Origin: Nitrososphaerota archaeon
GTDB lineage: Archaea > Thermoproteota > Nitrososphaeria > Nitrososphaerales > CADDZS01
Assembly: GCA_021325255.1 (NCBI GenBank)
Contig: JAJPHP010000058.1
Location: 62,001 to 126,000, forward strand
DNA length: 64,000 nucleotides
Reading direction: 5' to 3'
The position numbers and the translations under genes are program-made. Under the pieces are notes generated by a model. The model worked only from the letters and a program-made list of their open reading frames with translations. It did not search any database and was not told the DNA's origin. Below are positions 1 through 8,771 of the stretch, one piece after another; positions within the stretch are counted from its first letter, which is position 1; every line of letters begins with the position of its first letter.

Positions 1-55
1 CAAAATTGATATGAGAGTAGTCAGGTAGACGCTCGGCACACCGAGGAAAGAGAGA

Positions 56-1090
56 ATGGCAAGGGGCGGCGCTTCCGAGAAGATCAGGGTCGATGTTCAC
101 AACCACATCTATCCCAAAGTGCACGTCGAGGCTGTATTGAAGTACGGCGCCGGAAGGGGCTGGACAATTCGCAAGAATCCAAAGACCGGTGGCGATATGC
201 TGTATGGTGAGAGAGGGTATCCATTCAACCTTACTAGGTCGGCAAGCGATCCCGATTTCAGGGTGGGAGAACTTGATAGGGCCGGTATCACCATGCAGGT
301 GATCAGTCCTTCTGAACCTTGGTTTGATTTCCTTCCCTCCATAGACGAATGTGTCAAGCTCGCAGGAGCCTTCAACGACGAGACAGCAAAGATAGTAGAA
401 AAATATCCGCATAGATTTGCCGGGCTTGCAGGCCTCCCGCTCAACGATATTGATTCGGCCATCGAAGAGACGCGCAGGGCCACTCGAGATCTCGGGTTGA
501 AAGGAGTGATTGTTCCCACAAGCGTCCTCGGAGAAAGAGCAATCAGCTCGCCTGAGTTTGATCCTCTGTTTGAAGAGTTCGATAGGCTGGCTCTCCCAGT
601 CTTCATTCACCCGACTCTGCCAGAGGGGGCGGAGCGCTACAGAGAATACTTTCTTGGAATGATAATGCTCTACCCGCAGCAAACGAGTATCACGGTGGCA
701 GAGCTCCTGTTCCGCGGATCTCTGGAGAGATTCAAGAGGATGAAAATAATGGTTGCAGATATGGGCGGAGCTCTGCCGCTCATGGCGGGAAGGATGTTTC
801 GCTTCACCGAAGCGATAGAGGAATCGAGAAAGAACTTGAAAAGGATTCCACTTGAGTACCTGAGAGAGGTCTACTATGAAAATGGCTCTGAATTCTATCA
901 GTATTCGATGAAGTGCTGCTACGATATGGCGGGGCCACAGAGAATACTCCTCGGCACAAATCACCCCTCGCCGATTGTAGCTTTTAACGACGCGGTGAAA
1001 TCAATAGAGCAGATGGACGTTTCGGAAGAGGAAAAGGAGTTCATGCGCTTCAAGAACGCGAAGGAGTTGTTCAGACTCACTGAGCTGTAG
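56..1090 (+). CDS. ACMSD-like amidohydrolase (amidohydrolase 2 family)
   Basis: The 344-residue protein has the TIM-barrel layout of the aminocarboxymuconate-semialdehyde decarboxylase family, metal-dependent hydrolases or non-oxidative decarboxylases of cyclic and aromatic acids. The N-terminal H-x-H motif is present (HNH, residues 15-17), as is the central His at 185 (FIHPT). Two usually conserved positions look altered. The motif normally read as H-x-GG is DMGG at 235-238, and the usual GTD/GSD near the C-terminus is GTNHP at 300-304. Activity may therefore be divergent. The ATG start follows a purine-rich leader. It precedes the hydantoinase-type genes on the same strand after a 165-nt gap that contains a new promoter, so it is probably its own transcript. 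The family call is secure; the substrate is not known. Confidence 0.85.
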   Translation: MARGGASEKIRVDVHNHIYPKVHVEAVLKYGAGRGWTIRKNPKTGGDMLYGERGYPFNLTRSASDPDFRVGELDRAGITMQVISPSEPWFDFLPSIDECVKLAGAFNDETAKIVEKYPHRFAGLAGLPLNDIDSAIEETRRATRDLGLKGVIVPTSVLGERAISSPEFDPLFEEFDRLALPVFIHPTLPEGAERYREYFLGMIMLYPQQTSITVAELLFRGSLERFKRMKIMVADMGGALPLMAGRMFRFTEAIEESRKNLKRIPLEYLREVYYENGSEFYQYSMKCCYDMAGPQRILLGTNHPSPIVAFNDAVKSIEQMDVSEEEKEFMRFKNAKELFRLTEL

Positions 1091-1224
1091 TTAGCATGTC
1101 CAAACTTACGTTTCAAACACATGCGAATTTTCTAGTCGCCTAAAAATCAAGGCAAAAGGAAATTCAAAAATTCGTAGCTTTTTCCTTTTAGATCGTGCTT
1201 CAAAATCGTTCACTGCAGATAGGC

Positions 1225-1232
1225 TTTAAAAT
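1225..1232 (+). promoter_or_regulatory. TATA box of the hydantoinase-type operon
   Basis: TTTAAAAT is centred about 27 nt before the GTG start at 1256. An archaeal promoter at that distance would start transcription at or next to the GTG, giving a leaderless message. Confidence 0.55.
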
Positions 1233-1255
1233 TCAGTGAGACGTCTTGCGCTTCC

Positions 1256-3355
1256 GTGCGCTTCTCAATTTCCGTCGATTGCGGCGGCACGTTCACGGAG
1301 GCGGTCGTTTTCGATCAGGACGGAAAAATCAGGTGGGCAAAGACTCCCTCAACGCCGCCTGACTACTCCATCGGTATCATGAACGCCGTTGGACTTGCGA
1401 GTGAACTTTACCAGATCTCACCCGAAGAACTTCTTGAACAAACTCGAGTTTTCAGCGTCGGGACTACTGTCGGGATAAACGCTCTCGCAACGAGGATGGG
1501 AGGACTGAAGACAGGACTAATCACGACGAAGGGCCACGAGGATGCTATAATCATAGGCAGGCGCCGCCAGATGGTCGCTGGGCTAGCGCCATACGAGTTG
1601 TACGACCTCGTCAAGCTCGACAAGCCGCAACCGATTGTGCCTCGCGAACTGATCAAGGGTGTGACCGAGAGAATCGACTTTGAAGGTGAGGTGCTAGTCC
1701 CATTGAACCATTCAGAGTTGACGCAGGCTCTGAGCGATCTAAACACTTCTGGCGTGCAGGGGATTGCGGTGTGCCTTCTCTGGTCTCATGTCAATCCAAA
1801 GCACGAGCTCGAGATCAAAAAAGAAATCAAAGCAAGATACCCACAGATGTTCGTCACTGCTTCATCTGAGATCGCAGCGGTCACGGGTGAATATGAGCGC
1901 TCCACAACCACGGTGATCAACACTTTCCTCAGCAGGATCGTGTCAGACTTTGCATCAAAAGTGACCTCGCGGTTGAAGGAGATGGGCTACACACGCGGCG
2001 AGCCGCTGATCATGTCCTCAACTGGCGGTTCGCTCCCGGCAAATCAGGTTCACGAAAAGGCAGTCTATCTTCTGATATCTGGACTGGTTGGGGGAGTACT
2101 TGGCAGCGTCGAGCTGGGAAAAATGTTAGGGCACAGCAACATCATCACCAGCGACGTGGGCGGCACAAGTTTCGAGGTCAGCATTATCAGCAACGGTAAC
2201 CTAACCTACAAGGACGAGCCGTCTTTTGAAAAGTACCAGGTCGCTATTCCGGTCGTTGACATTACTGCGATTGGGGCCGCAGGAGGGAGCATAGCTTGGG
2301 TAGAAGAGGGGACGAACCTTCTAAAGGTAGGTCCGAGGAGCGCCGGCGCCTGTCCAGGGCCAGTGTGCTACGACACAGGGGGAACAGACCCCACGGTGAC
2401 AGATGCAGACGTATTGCTCAATCGAGTCAATCCAGATTACTTCCTCGGCGGAAGGATAAAACTGAACAAGGAAAAGGCCGGCGAGGCGATGAGAAAGAAA
2501 GTTTCTGACCTATTGGGAATGGATGTCGTCGAGGCAGCCGCGGGCGTCGTTGACATTGTGGATTCGCAGATGGCGGATCTGATGAGACGACAGACCATAA
2601 TGAGAGGATACGACCCGAGGGAGTTTGTACTCTTCGCGTTCGGAGGAGCAGGTCCGGGACACGTTGGCGCGTACGGAAAGGCAGTGAAGGCAAAGTCCGT
2701 AATCATCCCTTTTTGCTCGTCCGCATTCTCCGCATTCGGTATAGGAAGGTCAGACATTCTTCACATAAAGGAGGTCTCAAAGCAAATGTCTCATCCTTTC
2801 TCCGCGGGCACTCTCAACTCGATCTTTGAGACCATGGAAAGGGAGATACACGGACTCCTGAGCGCTGAGGACTTCAAGGATCCCGACATTACTCTCTCAA
2901 GATGGATGAAACTCCGTTACACCGACCAAATCCATGAGATTAGAACTCCACTCCCGCAAGGCGCTCTAAAAGACGAAAGCATGGATTCAATATTGACAAT
3001 TTTCGAGAGGCTCTACGAGCAAAAGTTTGGGAAGATATCTACAATCAGAAAGCAAGGAGTAGAGGCTACGGCATGCCAGGTCTACGGCGTGGGGAGGATT
3101 CCAAAGCCCGTAATTGCGCAGGCGAAAGAGAGTTTAGATGATACTTCGGGTGCAAAGAAGACCCCTAGAGACGTGTATTGGCGCGAGTCCGGTGGCTTTG
3201 TTAGGACTGACGTCTTTGACAGGCAAAAACTTGGTGTGGGAAGCGTGATCAACGGACCGGCAATTATCGAGGCGCCCGACACCACCATAGTGATCCATCC
3301 TAGCCAGTCTGCTAAGGTAGACGAATACCTGAACGTAATCATGGCTTGGGATTGA
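1256..3355 (+). CDS. hyuA: Hydantoinase A / acetone-carboxylase beta-type subunit
   Basis: This 699-residue protein belongs to the HyuA/5-oxoprolinase ASKHA-fold family. These proteins bind ATP and activate amide, imide or ketone substrates by phosphorylation, working with a HyuB partner. The N-terminal phosphate-binding motif is DCGGTFTE (residues 8-15), the second is DVGGTSFE near residue 300, and the adenosine motif FGGAGPGH is also present. Length is normal for the family. The start is GTG, chosen because a TATA box lies 27 nt upstream. The B subunit begins 24 nt after the stop and a small zinc-binding third subunit follows. A three-part set resembles acetone or acetophenone carboxylase as much as a true hydantoinase, so the substrate is open. 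Confidence 0.88.
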   Translation: MRFSISVDCGGTFTEAVVFDQDGKIRWAKTPSTPPDYSIGIMNAVGLASELYQISPEELLEQTRVFSVGTTVGINALATRMGGLKTGLITTKGHEDAIIIGRRRQMVAGLAPYELYDLVKLDKPQPIVPRELIKGVTERIDFEGEVLVPLNHSELTQALSDLNTSGVQGIAVCLLWSHVNPKHELEIKKEIKARYPQMFVTASSEIAAVTGEYERSTTTVINTFLSRIVSDFASKVTSRLKEMGYTRGEPLIMSSTGGSLPANQVHEKAVYLLISGLVGGVLGSVELGKMLGHSNIITSDVGGTSFEVSIISNGNLTYKDEPSFEKYQVAIPVVDITAIGAAGGSIAWVEEGTNLLKVGPRSAGACPGPVCYDTGGTDPTVTDADVLLNRVNPDYFLGGRIKLNKEKAGEAMRKKVSDLLGMDVVEAAAGVVDIVDSQMADLMRRQTIMRGYDPREFVLFAFGGAGPGHVGAYGKAVKAKSVIIPFCSSAFSAFGIGRSDILHIKEVSKQMSHPFSAGTLNSIFETMEREIHGLLSAEDFKDPDITLSRWMKLRYTDQIHEIRTPLPQGALKDESMDSILTIFERLYEQKFGKISTIRKQGVEATACQVYGVGRIPKPVIAQAKESLDDTSGAKKTPRDVYWRESGGFVRTDVFDRQKLGVGSVINGPAIIEAPDTTIVIHPSQSAKVDEYLNVIMAWD

Positions 3356-3379
3356 GAGAGAGGCGAGAACACCGAGCAA

Positions 3380-5242
3380 ATGGCGATGAAGATTGACCCG
3401 ATAACTTTCGAGGTGCTCACGCACAGGCTGATTGCAATCAACGACGAGACCGCCCTAACAATAAGGCAGGTATCTCCCTCGCCGGTTGCGAACCAGGTCT
3501 ATGACTTTAACTCCTGCCTGATGACCAAAGACGGAGACGCCTTCACGGTGGGAAACTACATTGTCTCTCACGCAGACTCGATACCCGCAATCACAAAGAA
3601 CGTGATTGCCGAGTTCAGTGAAAATCCGGGAATCTCTGAAGGCGACATGTTCCTCTGCAATGACCCATACACGGGTTCTCCGCACCAGACCTGCTCTACC
3701 GTGGTCGCCCCGATCTTCTGGAAAGGTGAAATTGTCTCGTGGAGCGGCGCTACGGTACACGTAATCGATGTGGGAGGGCCCGTCGAAGGCCAGGTCGCGT
3801 TCGGAGCCCAGTCGCTCTTCGCGGAGCAGAGAGTGACTACGCCAGTAAAGATAGTCGAAAAGGGGACGGTCCGCAAAGACATTGAGAGGTCGTATGTGAG
3901 CCAAACGAGATTACCAGAGCTCTTGAGCCTTGATCTCCGAGCAAAGATCGCCTCAAACAATGTTGCGAGGGAGAGGATACACGAGGTAATCTCACAGTAT
4001 GGTCTCGAAAACTATCTGGGAACACTCGAAACTTTGATCTCGCTCTCCGAGAAGCGGCTTAGGTCGAGACTCAAAGAATTCCCAGACGGAATATGGAGGC
4101 ACAAGACCTACCTCAACTACGACCCGGGGAGCGGAGAGCAGAAGATCTACACCGTCTCATTGGAAATGAGGAAGAAAGGGGACTCGCTAACATTCGACTT
4201 TTCTGGTACGGACGATCAGGCTCCTGCGGTGATTAATATGACACGGCCGGCGCTCACAGGCGCCGTGCTCATGGCGGTGTTCCCCTATCTGTGCTGGGAC
4301 ATACCACACTGCCCCACTGGCGTCGAGCGAGCCTACGAAGTAGTTTCGAGGCAGGGGTCGCTTGTGGATTGCAGGTGGCCGGCGGGATGCTCCAAGTCGA
4401 CCACCACTTCACTTAGGGCGGCAACAGTCGCGACGTCGCTTACGCTCGCAAAGATGCTTATTGCGGCGGGAAGAACAGACAGAGTGCTTTCTTCTTCTCA
4501 GGCGGATATCAACATAGCAGATTTCTTTGGACTCGACCACAACTCCAAGTTCTTCGGTACGGTTCTTTTGGATGCCATGGGGGGCGGCATGGGTGCGAGA
4601 GGCTTCAAGGATGGAATAGACACCGGAGGTAACTTTGACTCTGTCACGGCTGGATTCCCCAACGTCGAGACTATGGAGGCAAGGTTCCCAGTGCTCTACC
4701 TTTACCGCAGGCAGATTATGGACAGTGGCGGCGCGGGCAAGTACAGGGGAGGCGCGACTATAGGATGGGCGTGGGTTCCGCACAAGGGAAAAATCACAGG
4801 GATTGTCTTGCACTGTGCGGCACCTGAAGCTGCTGTCTCGGTCGGTGTAAGCGGCGGATACCCCTCCTGCATCAACCAGAGATACGTCAAGCGCGACTCT
4901 GATGTGCGAACGCGTTTTCAAAGGGGGATCATTCCCTCGGAGATCGACGAACTTGATGGACATGAGGAGACCTTCCCGGCAATAGCAAAGACTTTCCTTG
5001 GAGACAACGACGTTGTGTCGATGGTGTGCATGGGTGGTGGAGGATTCGGAGACCCACTTGAGCGCGATCCAGCGCTTGTCCTCAAGGATGTAAAGAACAG
5101 CCTCGTCTCAAATGAATATGCGGAAAAGGTCTACGGCGTAATCATCGAGACACCGGCCATGAATGTTGATTTCAGCAAGACGGAGGAAAAGCGCGCGGAG
5201 ATTAGGAGTCTGAGAAGAAAAGGTGCCGGAGGAGTAAGGTGA
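3380..5242 (+). CDS. hyuB: Hydantoinase B / acetone-carboxylase alpha-type subunit
   Basis: The 620-residue protein matches the HyuB family, the catalytic partner of HyuA in N-methylhydantoinases, 5-oxoprolinases and ATP-dependent ketone carboxylases. Recognisable family segments are the N-terminal DPITFEVL..RL, the block around FLCNDPYTGSPHQ (residues 93-105), and the glycine-rich DSGGAGKYRGG near residue 450. The acidic metal- and substrate-binding residues of the NDPY block are intact. It lies 24 nt after hyuA and 10 nt before the third subunit, so translation is probably coupled. The protein is full length, with no frameshift or missing domain seen. Confidence 0.88.
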   Translation: MAMKIDPITFEVLTHRLIAINDETALTIRQVSPSPVANQVYDFNSCLMTKDGDAFTVGNYIVSHADSIPAITKNVIAEFSENPGISEGDMFLCNDPYTGSPHQTCSTVVAPIFWKGEIVSWSGATVHVIDVGGPVEGQVAFGAQSLFAEQRVTTPVKIVEKGTVRKDIERSYVSQTRLPELLSLDLRAKIASNNVARERIHEVISQYGLENYLGTLETLISLSEKRLRSRLKEFPDGIWRHKTYLNYDPGSGEQKIYTVSLEMRKKGDSLTFDFSGTDDQAPAVINMTRPALTGAVLMAVFPYLCWDIPHCPTGVERAYEVVSRQGSLVDCRWPAGCSKSTTTSLRAATVATSLTLAKMLIAAGRTDRVLSSSQADINIADFFGLDHNSKFFGTVLLDAMGGGMGARGFKDGIDTGGNFDSVTAGFPNVETMEARFPVLYLYRRQIMDSGGAGKYRGGATIGWAWVPHKGKITGIVLHCAAPEAAVSVGVSGGYPSCINQRYVKRDSDVRTRFQRGIIPSEIDELDGHEETFPAIAKTFLGDNDVVSMVCMGGGGFGDPLERDPALVLKDVKNSLVSNEYAEKVYGVIIETPAMNVDFSKTEEKRAEIRSLRRKGAGGVR

Positions 5243-5252
5243 GTAACTAGGT

Positions 5253-5615
5253 ATGATAATCAACACACAGCTTGAAATAGTCTTGGAGGGTGGCAAAGAA
5301 GTTGTGCGATGCAAGTGCGGCAGGGTCCTTTGCTCCGGCAATGAAAACTACAAGCTGTTCGCGTTAAGGCAAGAAGGTCCGTTCAGTATGGCGGGGCCTG
5401 AAAAGATCTTCTCGGGGAAATACAAAGGAGAAGAGAGGTTTGTCTTCAGGTTATTCTTCTGCCCTGGCTGTTTGACAGTTCTCGAATGCGAGGTCGCTCC
5501 GAAAGGTTCGCAGATTTTGAGAGACTACGAACCAATCCCATCGCCAGAGTCGCAGAAAATAGAATCAACGGCAAAAGACAGGAGTCCTTCTCCACAAGTC
5601 AAATCATCCGGCTGA
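5253..5615 (+). CDS. Acetone carboxylase gamma-like zinc-binding subunit
   Basis: A 120-residue protein with two cysteine clusters: C20-x-C22 with C27, and C70-x2-C73 with C79. This pattern and its place right after hyuAB recall the small gamma subunit of acetone carboxylase (AcxC-like family), which binds metal and joins the alpha/beta complex. It is shorter than characterised gamma subunits of about 165-170 residues, so it may hold only the metal-binding core. The last 17 nt overlap the end of the convergent flavin-binding gene. Its presence argues for a carboxylase or unusual hydantoinase complex rather than a simple two-subunit oxoprolinase. Confidence 0.65.
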   Translation: MIINTQLEIVLEGGKEVVRCKCGRVLCSGNENYKLFALRQEGPFSMAGPEKIFSGKYKGEERFVFRLFFCPGCLTVLECEVAPKGSQILRDYEPIPSPESQKIESTAKDRSPSPQVKSSG

Positions 5616-6054
5616 AGATCTCCCTGACCTCGACGCTGACGGCCAGGAAATCTCCTCCCTTGTTGTACTCTCCCTTTTTTGACCTTGCTATGAGGTTGTC
5701 CAAGCCCGGATTTGTGGTCCTTGCTATGTTTACGAGTCTATCGAGCTCTTCGCCTCCCCTTATGATTTCTGCGATTCCCCTCATCGTGCAGTACGAAGTG
5801 GGGTGCTCATCGTTTCGGTCTACGATTACACTAAGGTTTGGATTGTTCTCAATGTTCCTGATGGTGTATCTGTTTGAGAAAGAACAAAAGACAATGTGCT
5901 TTTCATCGTATGCAAACCTGAAGGCCGCGACAAAGGGGCGACCTTCCTCGTCGACCGTTGCCACCCTGCAAAACTTGGGGTTCACCTTGTTTGCGAAATA
6001 GTCGAGGTACTTCTTTGGGATAGTTTCGCTTTGGTAATTCTCCGTGCGGCACAT
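5599..6054 (-). CDS. PPOX-type flavin/F420 split-barrel protein
   Basis: The protein resembles the pyridoxamine-phosphate-oxidase-like split barrel that binds FMN, F420 or heme. Typical strands are visible: CRVATVDEEGRPFVAAF, then HIVFCSFSNRYTIRNIENNPNLSV, then CTMRGIAEII. I place the start at the ATG giving MCRTENYQ. A longer ATG at 6138 lies upstream of the likely TATA element CTTAAAA (minus strand, about 6113-6120) and would add 28 unlike residues. The last 17 nt overlap the convergent zinc protein. It sits among oxidoreductases, so a reductase or cofactor-binding role is plausible, but the reaction is not known. Confidence 0.75.
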   Translation of the reverse strand: MCRTENYQSETIPKKYLDYFANKVNPKFCRVATVDEEGRPFVAAFRFAYDEKHIVFCSFSNRYTIRNIENNPNLSVIVDRNDEHPTSYCTMRGIAEIIRGGEELDRLVNIARTTNPGLDNLIARSKKGEYNKGGDFLAVSVEVREIFSRMI

Positions 6055-6202
6055 GTCGGAGCTCCAGGCCTTTATTGAAATCAAGAGCTTCCTACTTTTC
6101 TCCTTGTTCGAGGTTTTAAGTACAAAGGCGGTCGGCATCTATTCTTAATAACTTCGAGTAGGAAACAAGGCTTTCAAGCTGTATCAGCAGAAGCAACAAA
6201 TT

Positions 6203-6988
6203 TTGTCTGCCAAAGAGCAACACACCGTGAGGTTTGCCGCGATCCAGTTTTCTCCGTCGAGAGAAAAGACAAAGAATGTCCAAAGAGCAGCCAAACTGAT
6301 CAGGCGATGCGTCAACGAAAATAGCCCGGACATCGTGGCTCTTCCAGAGCTTTTCAGCACACCTTTCTTCCCTTTCTACCGCAACAAAGCCTACTTCAAA
6401 CTCGCTGAGGAGATTCCTTCCGGGCCGACTATGCGAGCTCTTTCTGAACTTGCTCGCGAACTTGGAGTCTTTGTCATTGCGCCTATCTTTGAGCGTTCTG
6501 GTGACAGATATTATGACAGTTCGCCAGTGATATCAGCTTCCGGTGAACTCGTAGGAACTTACAGAAAGTCGAGCATTCCTGAGACAGTTTGGGAGGTTGA
6601 ACATGTAGTCAATCACGAAAAATTCTACTTTTCCCCCGGCGATGGCTTCAAGGTATTTGATCTCGGGATCTGTAAGCTCGGGCAGTTGATTTGTTATGAC
6701 AGACACTTTCCCGAAGCTTGGGCGATGCTGAAAAAGAAGGGGGCCCAAATTGTCTACGTTCCAAACGCGTCCACTGGCCGCACGATAAGCGAGATGTTTC
6801 TCCAAGAAAGCAGAACAATGTCGATGATCAACAGAGTATACACAGTTGTTTCAAATCGCGTGGGAAGGGAGGCTGGATTTCCTTTCTTCGGGGGCACGAC
6901 CATCATAGACCCTGCGGGAAGGATTCTTTCCGGCCCTGCGAAAGGGATCAAAGTCGTGCTTTCAGATCTTCGATTAGACAAATCTTGA
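6203..6988 (+). CDS. Carbon-nitrogen hydrolase (nitrilase superfamily), copy 1
   Basis: A 261-residue amidase-type enzyme of the nitrilase superfamily, which hydrolyses amides, carbamoyl groups or nitriles. The Glu-Lys-Cys triad is visible: E49 in ALPELF, K122 in YRKSSIPE, and C164 in LICYDRHFPE. The start is TTG; no better in-frame start lies closer to the fold, which begins at VRFAAIQ. The isomerase-like gene starts 21 nt after the stop, so the two are cotranscribed. It is clearly paralogous to the enzyme at 7913-8767. The conserved R-H-F-P-E after the nucleophile is typical of N-carbamoyl amino acid or beta-ureidopropionase-like branches. Substrate unknown. Confidence 0.85.
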   Translation: MSAKEQHTVRFAAIQFSPSREKTKNVQRAAKLIRRCVNENSPDIVALPELFSTPFFPFYRNKAYFKLAEEIPSGPTMRALSELARELGVFVIAPIFERSGDRYYDSSPVISASGELVGTYRKSSIPETVWEVEHVVNHEKFYFSPGDGFKVFDLGICKLGQLICYDRHFPEAWAMLKKKGAQIVYVPNASTGRTISEMFLQESRTMSMINRVYTVVSNRVGREAGFPFFGGTTIIDPAGRILSGPAKGIKVVLSDLRLDKS

Positions 6989-7009
6989 GGGATTGAGGCG
7001 ACCAGGTCA

Positions 7010-7774
7010 ATGGCAGAAATGTCTACCACGATGAGAACCAGCAACCCGAATAGAAAATTTGATGTTGGTTCAATCAAGAGAATTGGGATGATCTATCCGG
7101 CCGCTGGTCGGAGCGAGAAGGAGTTTGAAATACTCGCGCCTCCGGAAGTGGCCGTCCATGTGACGAGGATCAAATGGACCAAGGAAGATAAGCAGCAGTT
7201 GCTGGCTATGGAAAATTACTTGGCTGACACATCGTTGCTGCTTGCCTCAGCTCGGGTTGACCTAATACTCTTCAACTGCACAACATGCAGTTTGGTCAAG
7301 GGCTATGGATACGACAGAAAACTGATCGATCTAATCGAGAAGACGACCGGAATTCCTGCGATGACGACTGCAACAGCCGCCGTGCTTGCATTGAATCATC
7401 TTGGCCTTCGAAACATTACTCTCCTAACGGCGTATCCTCAGGAGATGAACGATATTGAGGCGCAATTTCTGAACGATCACGGAATCAAGACATCCAATGT
7501 AGATGGAGCTGGAATCACAGATCCTTTCGAACAGTACTCAAGGGACCCGTCTTTTTGGTATCAGTTTTGCATTGAAAACTATGAGAAAAGTACGCAAGGG
7601 CTGTTCCTTAGCTGCGCAGGGATCAGAGTTGCCGACGTTCTGCAGGAGATAGAGGACAGTCTGGGCGTGCCGGTTGTGGCGAGCAACCAAGCAGCAATGT
7701 GGGCCTGTCTTTCGAAACTCGGAATCACGTCGAGAGTCGAAGGGTATGGGAAGCTGCTTTCAGAAATAGGATGA
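7010..7774 (+). CDS. Maleate isomerase / arylmalonate decarboxylase family protein
   Basis: The 254-residue protein has the two-domain Asp/Glu racemase fold of maleate cis-trans isomerases and arylmalonate decarboxylases. Two candidate catalytic cysteines are visible: the first cluster is FNCTTCS (C90 and C93), the second SCAGIR (C202). Maleate isomerase uses a two-cysteine mechanism while arylmalonate decarboxylase uses one, so the isomerase branch or a hydantoin-racemase-like role fits better. It lies 21 nt after one nitrilase paralogue and 138 nt before the other. In nicotinate and pyrimidine catabolism such an isomerase acts next to amidases and flavin monooxygenases, matching the neighbours. 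The substrate is inferred only. Confidence 0.78.
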   Translation: MAEMSTTMRTSNPNRKFDVGSIKRIGMIYPAAGRSEKEFEILAPPEVAVHVTRIKWTKEDKQQLLAMENYLADTSLLLASARVDLILFNCTTCSLVKGYGYDRKLIDLIEKTTGIPAMTTATAAVLALNHLGLRNITLLTAYPQEMNDIEAQFLNDHGIKTSNVDGAGITDPFEQYSRDPSFWYQFCIENYEKSTQGLFLSCAGIRVADVLQEIEDSLGVPVVASNQAAMWACLSKLGITSRVEGYGKLLSEIG

Positions 7775-7807
7775 GAATGACAATGAACACGTAAAGCACT
7801 CGTGGGA

Positions 7808-7831
7808 TGGGGTTTCTTCGTTTAGACCCCA
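7808..7831 (+). terminator. Intergenic hairpin
   Basis: TGGGGT and ACCCCA form a perfect 6-bp stem, with two further weak pairs and a TTCG-containing loop. It lies 34 nt after the isomerase stop and could end transcription or protect the 3' end. No strong T-run follows, so the function is uncertain. Confidence 0.4.
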
Positions 7832-7912
7832 CAACTATCGATCAAAAACTACTATCAGAAGTGTTTTGAAGCAAGAAGACAAGCGGGAAAAGAAGCGAGC
7901 AAGCAACCCAAG

Positions 7913-8767
7913 TTGCGTACAGTCAAATTCGCAGCAATTCAGATGAGCATGAAGGCTTCGGACAAGGAGGCCAATATTGCGAAAGCTGAGCGGATGATCA
8001 AGAGGGCAGCAGAGAAGTTCAACCCTGATTTCATAGGATTGCCGGAGCTTTTCTTCACAGAGTTCTTTCCCGTTTCTCGAAAAAACAAATACTTTGGCTA
8101 CGCAGAGCCCGTCCCAGGTCCGACGATAAATAGGATCGCGGATCTCGCCTCAAAGTATGGAAAGTACATCATCGCCCCAATATTCGAGCTTGAGATTCGG
8201 GGCGGCGAGGCAAGTTACTACAATACTTCCGTGGTCATTGGCCCTGGTGGAAAAATTGTAGGCAAATCCAGAAAGACCGAGATACCACTCGTTGAGTGGA
8301 AACAGGACAACGCAGTGTGGAACAGGAACTATGAAAAGTTCTACTTCCTGCCAGGCCAGGGTAATCCGGTCATTGATTTAGGCACATTCAGACTTGGACA
8401 GCTGATCTGCTATGCGAGACACTTTCCCGAGGAGTGGCGCGCGCTCGAACTAAGCGGCGCGCAGGTCATCTACAGCCCCGTGGCCACGAACGGCCCGGTT
8501 CTGGGAGACTTGTTCAGCGTTGAGATGCGCGCACTGGCATTCATGAACCAGTGCTTTGCCGTCGTAGTAAACAGAGTTGGGAAGGAGGGTCGCTACAACT
8601 ATTTTGGCGGAACGCACATTGTAGATCCCTTTGGGAAGTTGCTCGCCGGACCAGCCGGCCCGAAGGAAGAAATTGTAAGCGCAGTGCTCGATTTGAAGCA
8701 GGTAAAGATTGCAAGAGAGAAAGTGCCTTTCATCAGGGACAGGCGCCCCGATCTCTACAAGTTGTAG
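7913..8767 (+). CDS. Carbon-nitrogen hydrolase (nitrilase superfamily), copy 2
   Basis: A 284-residue paralogue of the enzyme at 6203-6988. The catalytic triad is E45 (GLPELFF), K121 (SRKTEIPL) and C166 (LICYARHFPE). It carries a short insertion after the lysine loop that copy 1 lacks, so the two enzymes probably accept different amides. The start is TTG, one residue before the first strand TVKFAAIQ. The next gene is convergent, 4 nt beyond the stop. The pair of amidases around an isomerase suggests successive hydrolytic steps in one pathway. Confidence 0.85.
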   Translation: MRTVKFAAIQMSMKASDKEANIAKAERMIKRAAEKFNPDFIGLPELFFTEFFPVSRKNKYFGYAEPVPGPTINRIADLASKYGKYIIAPIFELEIRGGEASYYNTSVVIGPGGKIVGKSRKTEIPLVEWKQDNAVWNRNYEKFYFLPGQGNPVIDLGTFRLGQLICYARHFPEEWRALELSGAQVIYSPVATNGPVLGDLFSVEMRALAFMNQCFAVVVNRVGKEGRYNYFGGTHIVDPFGKLLAGPAGPKEEIVSAVLDLKQVKIAREKVPFIRDRRPDLYKL

Positions 8768-8771
8768 ATGT

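Noticed and set aside
109..606. Long minus-strand frame opposite the amidohydrolase
   Set aside because: It is the antisense shadow of a well-supported enzyme gene.
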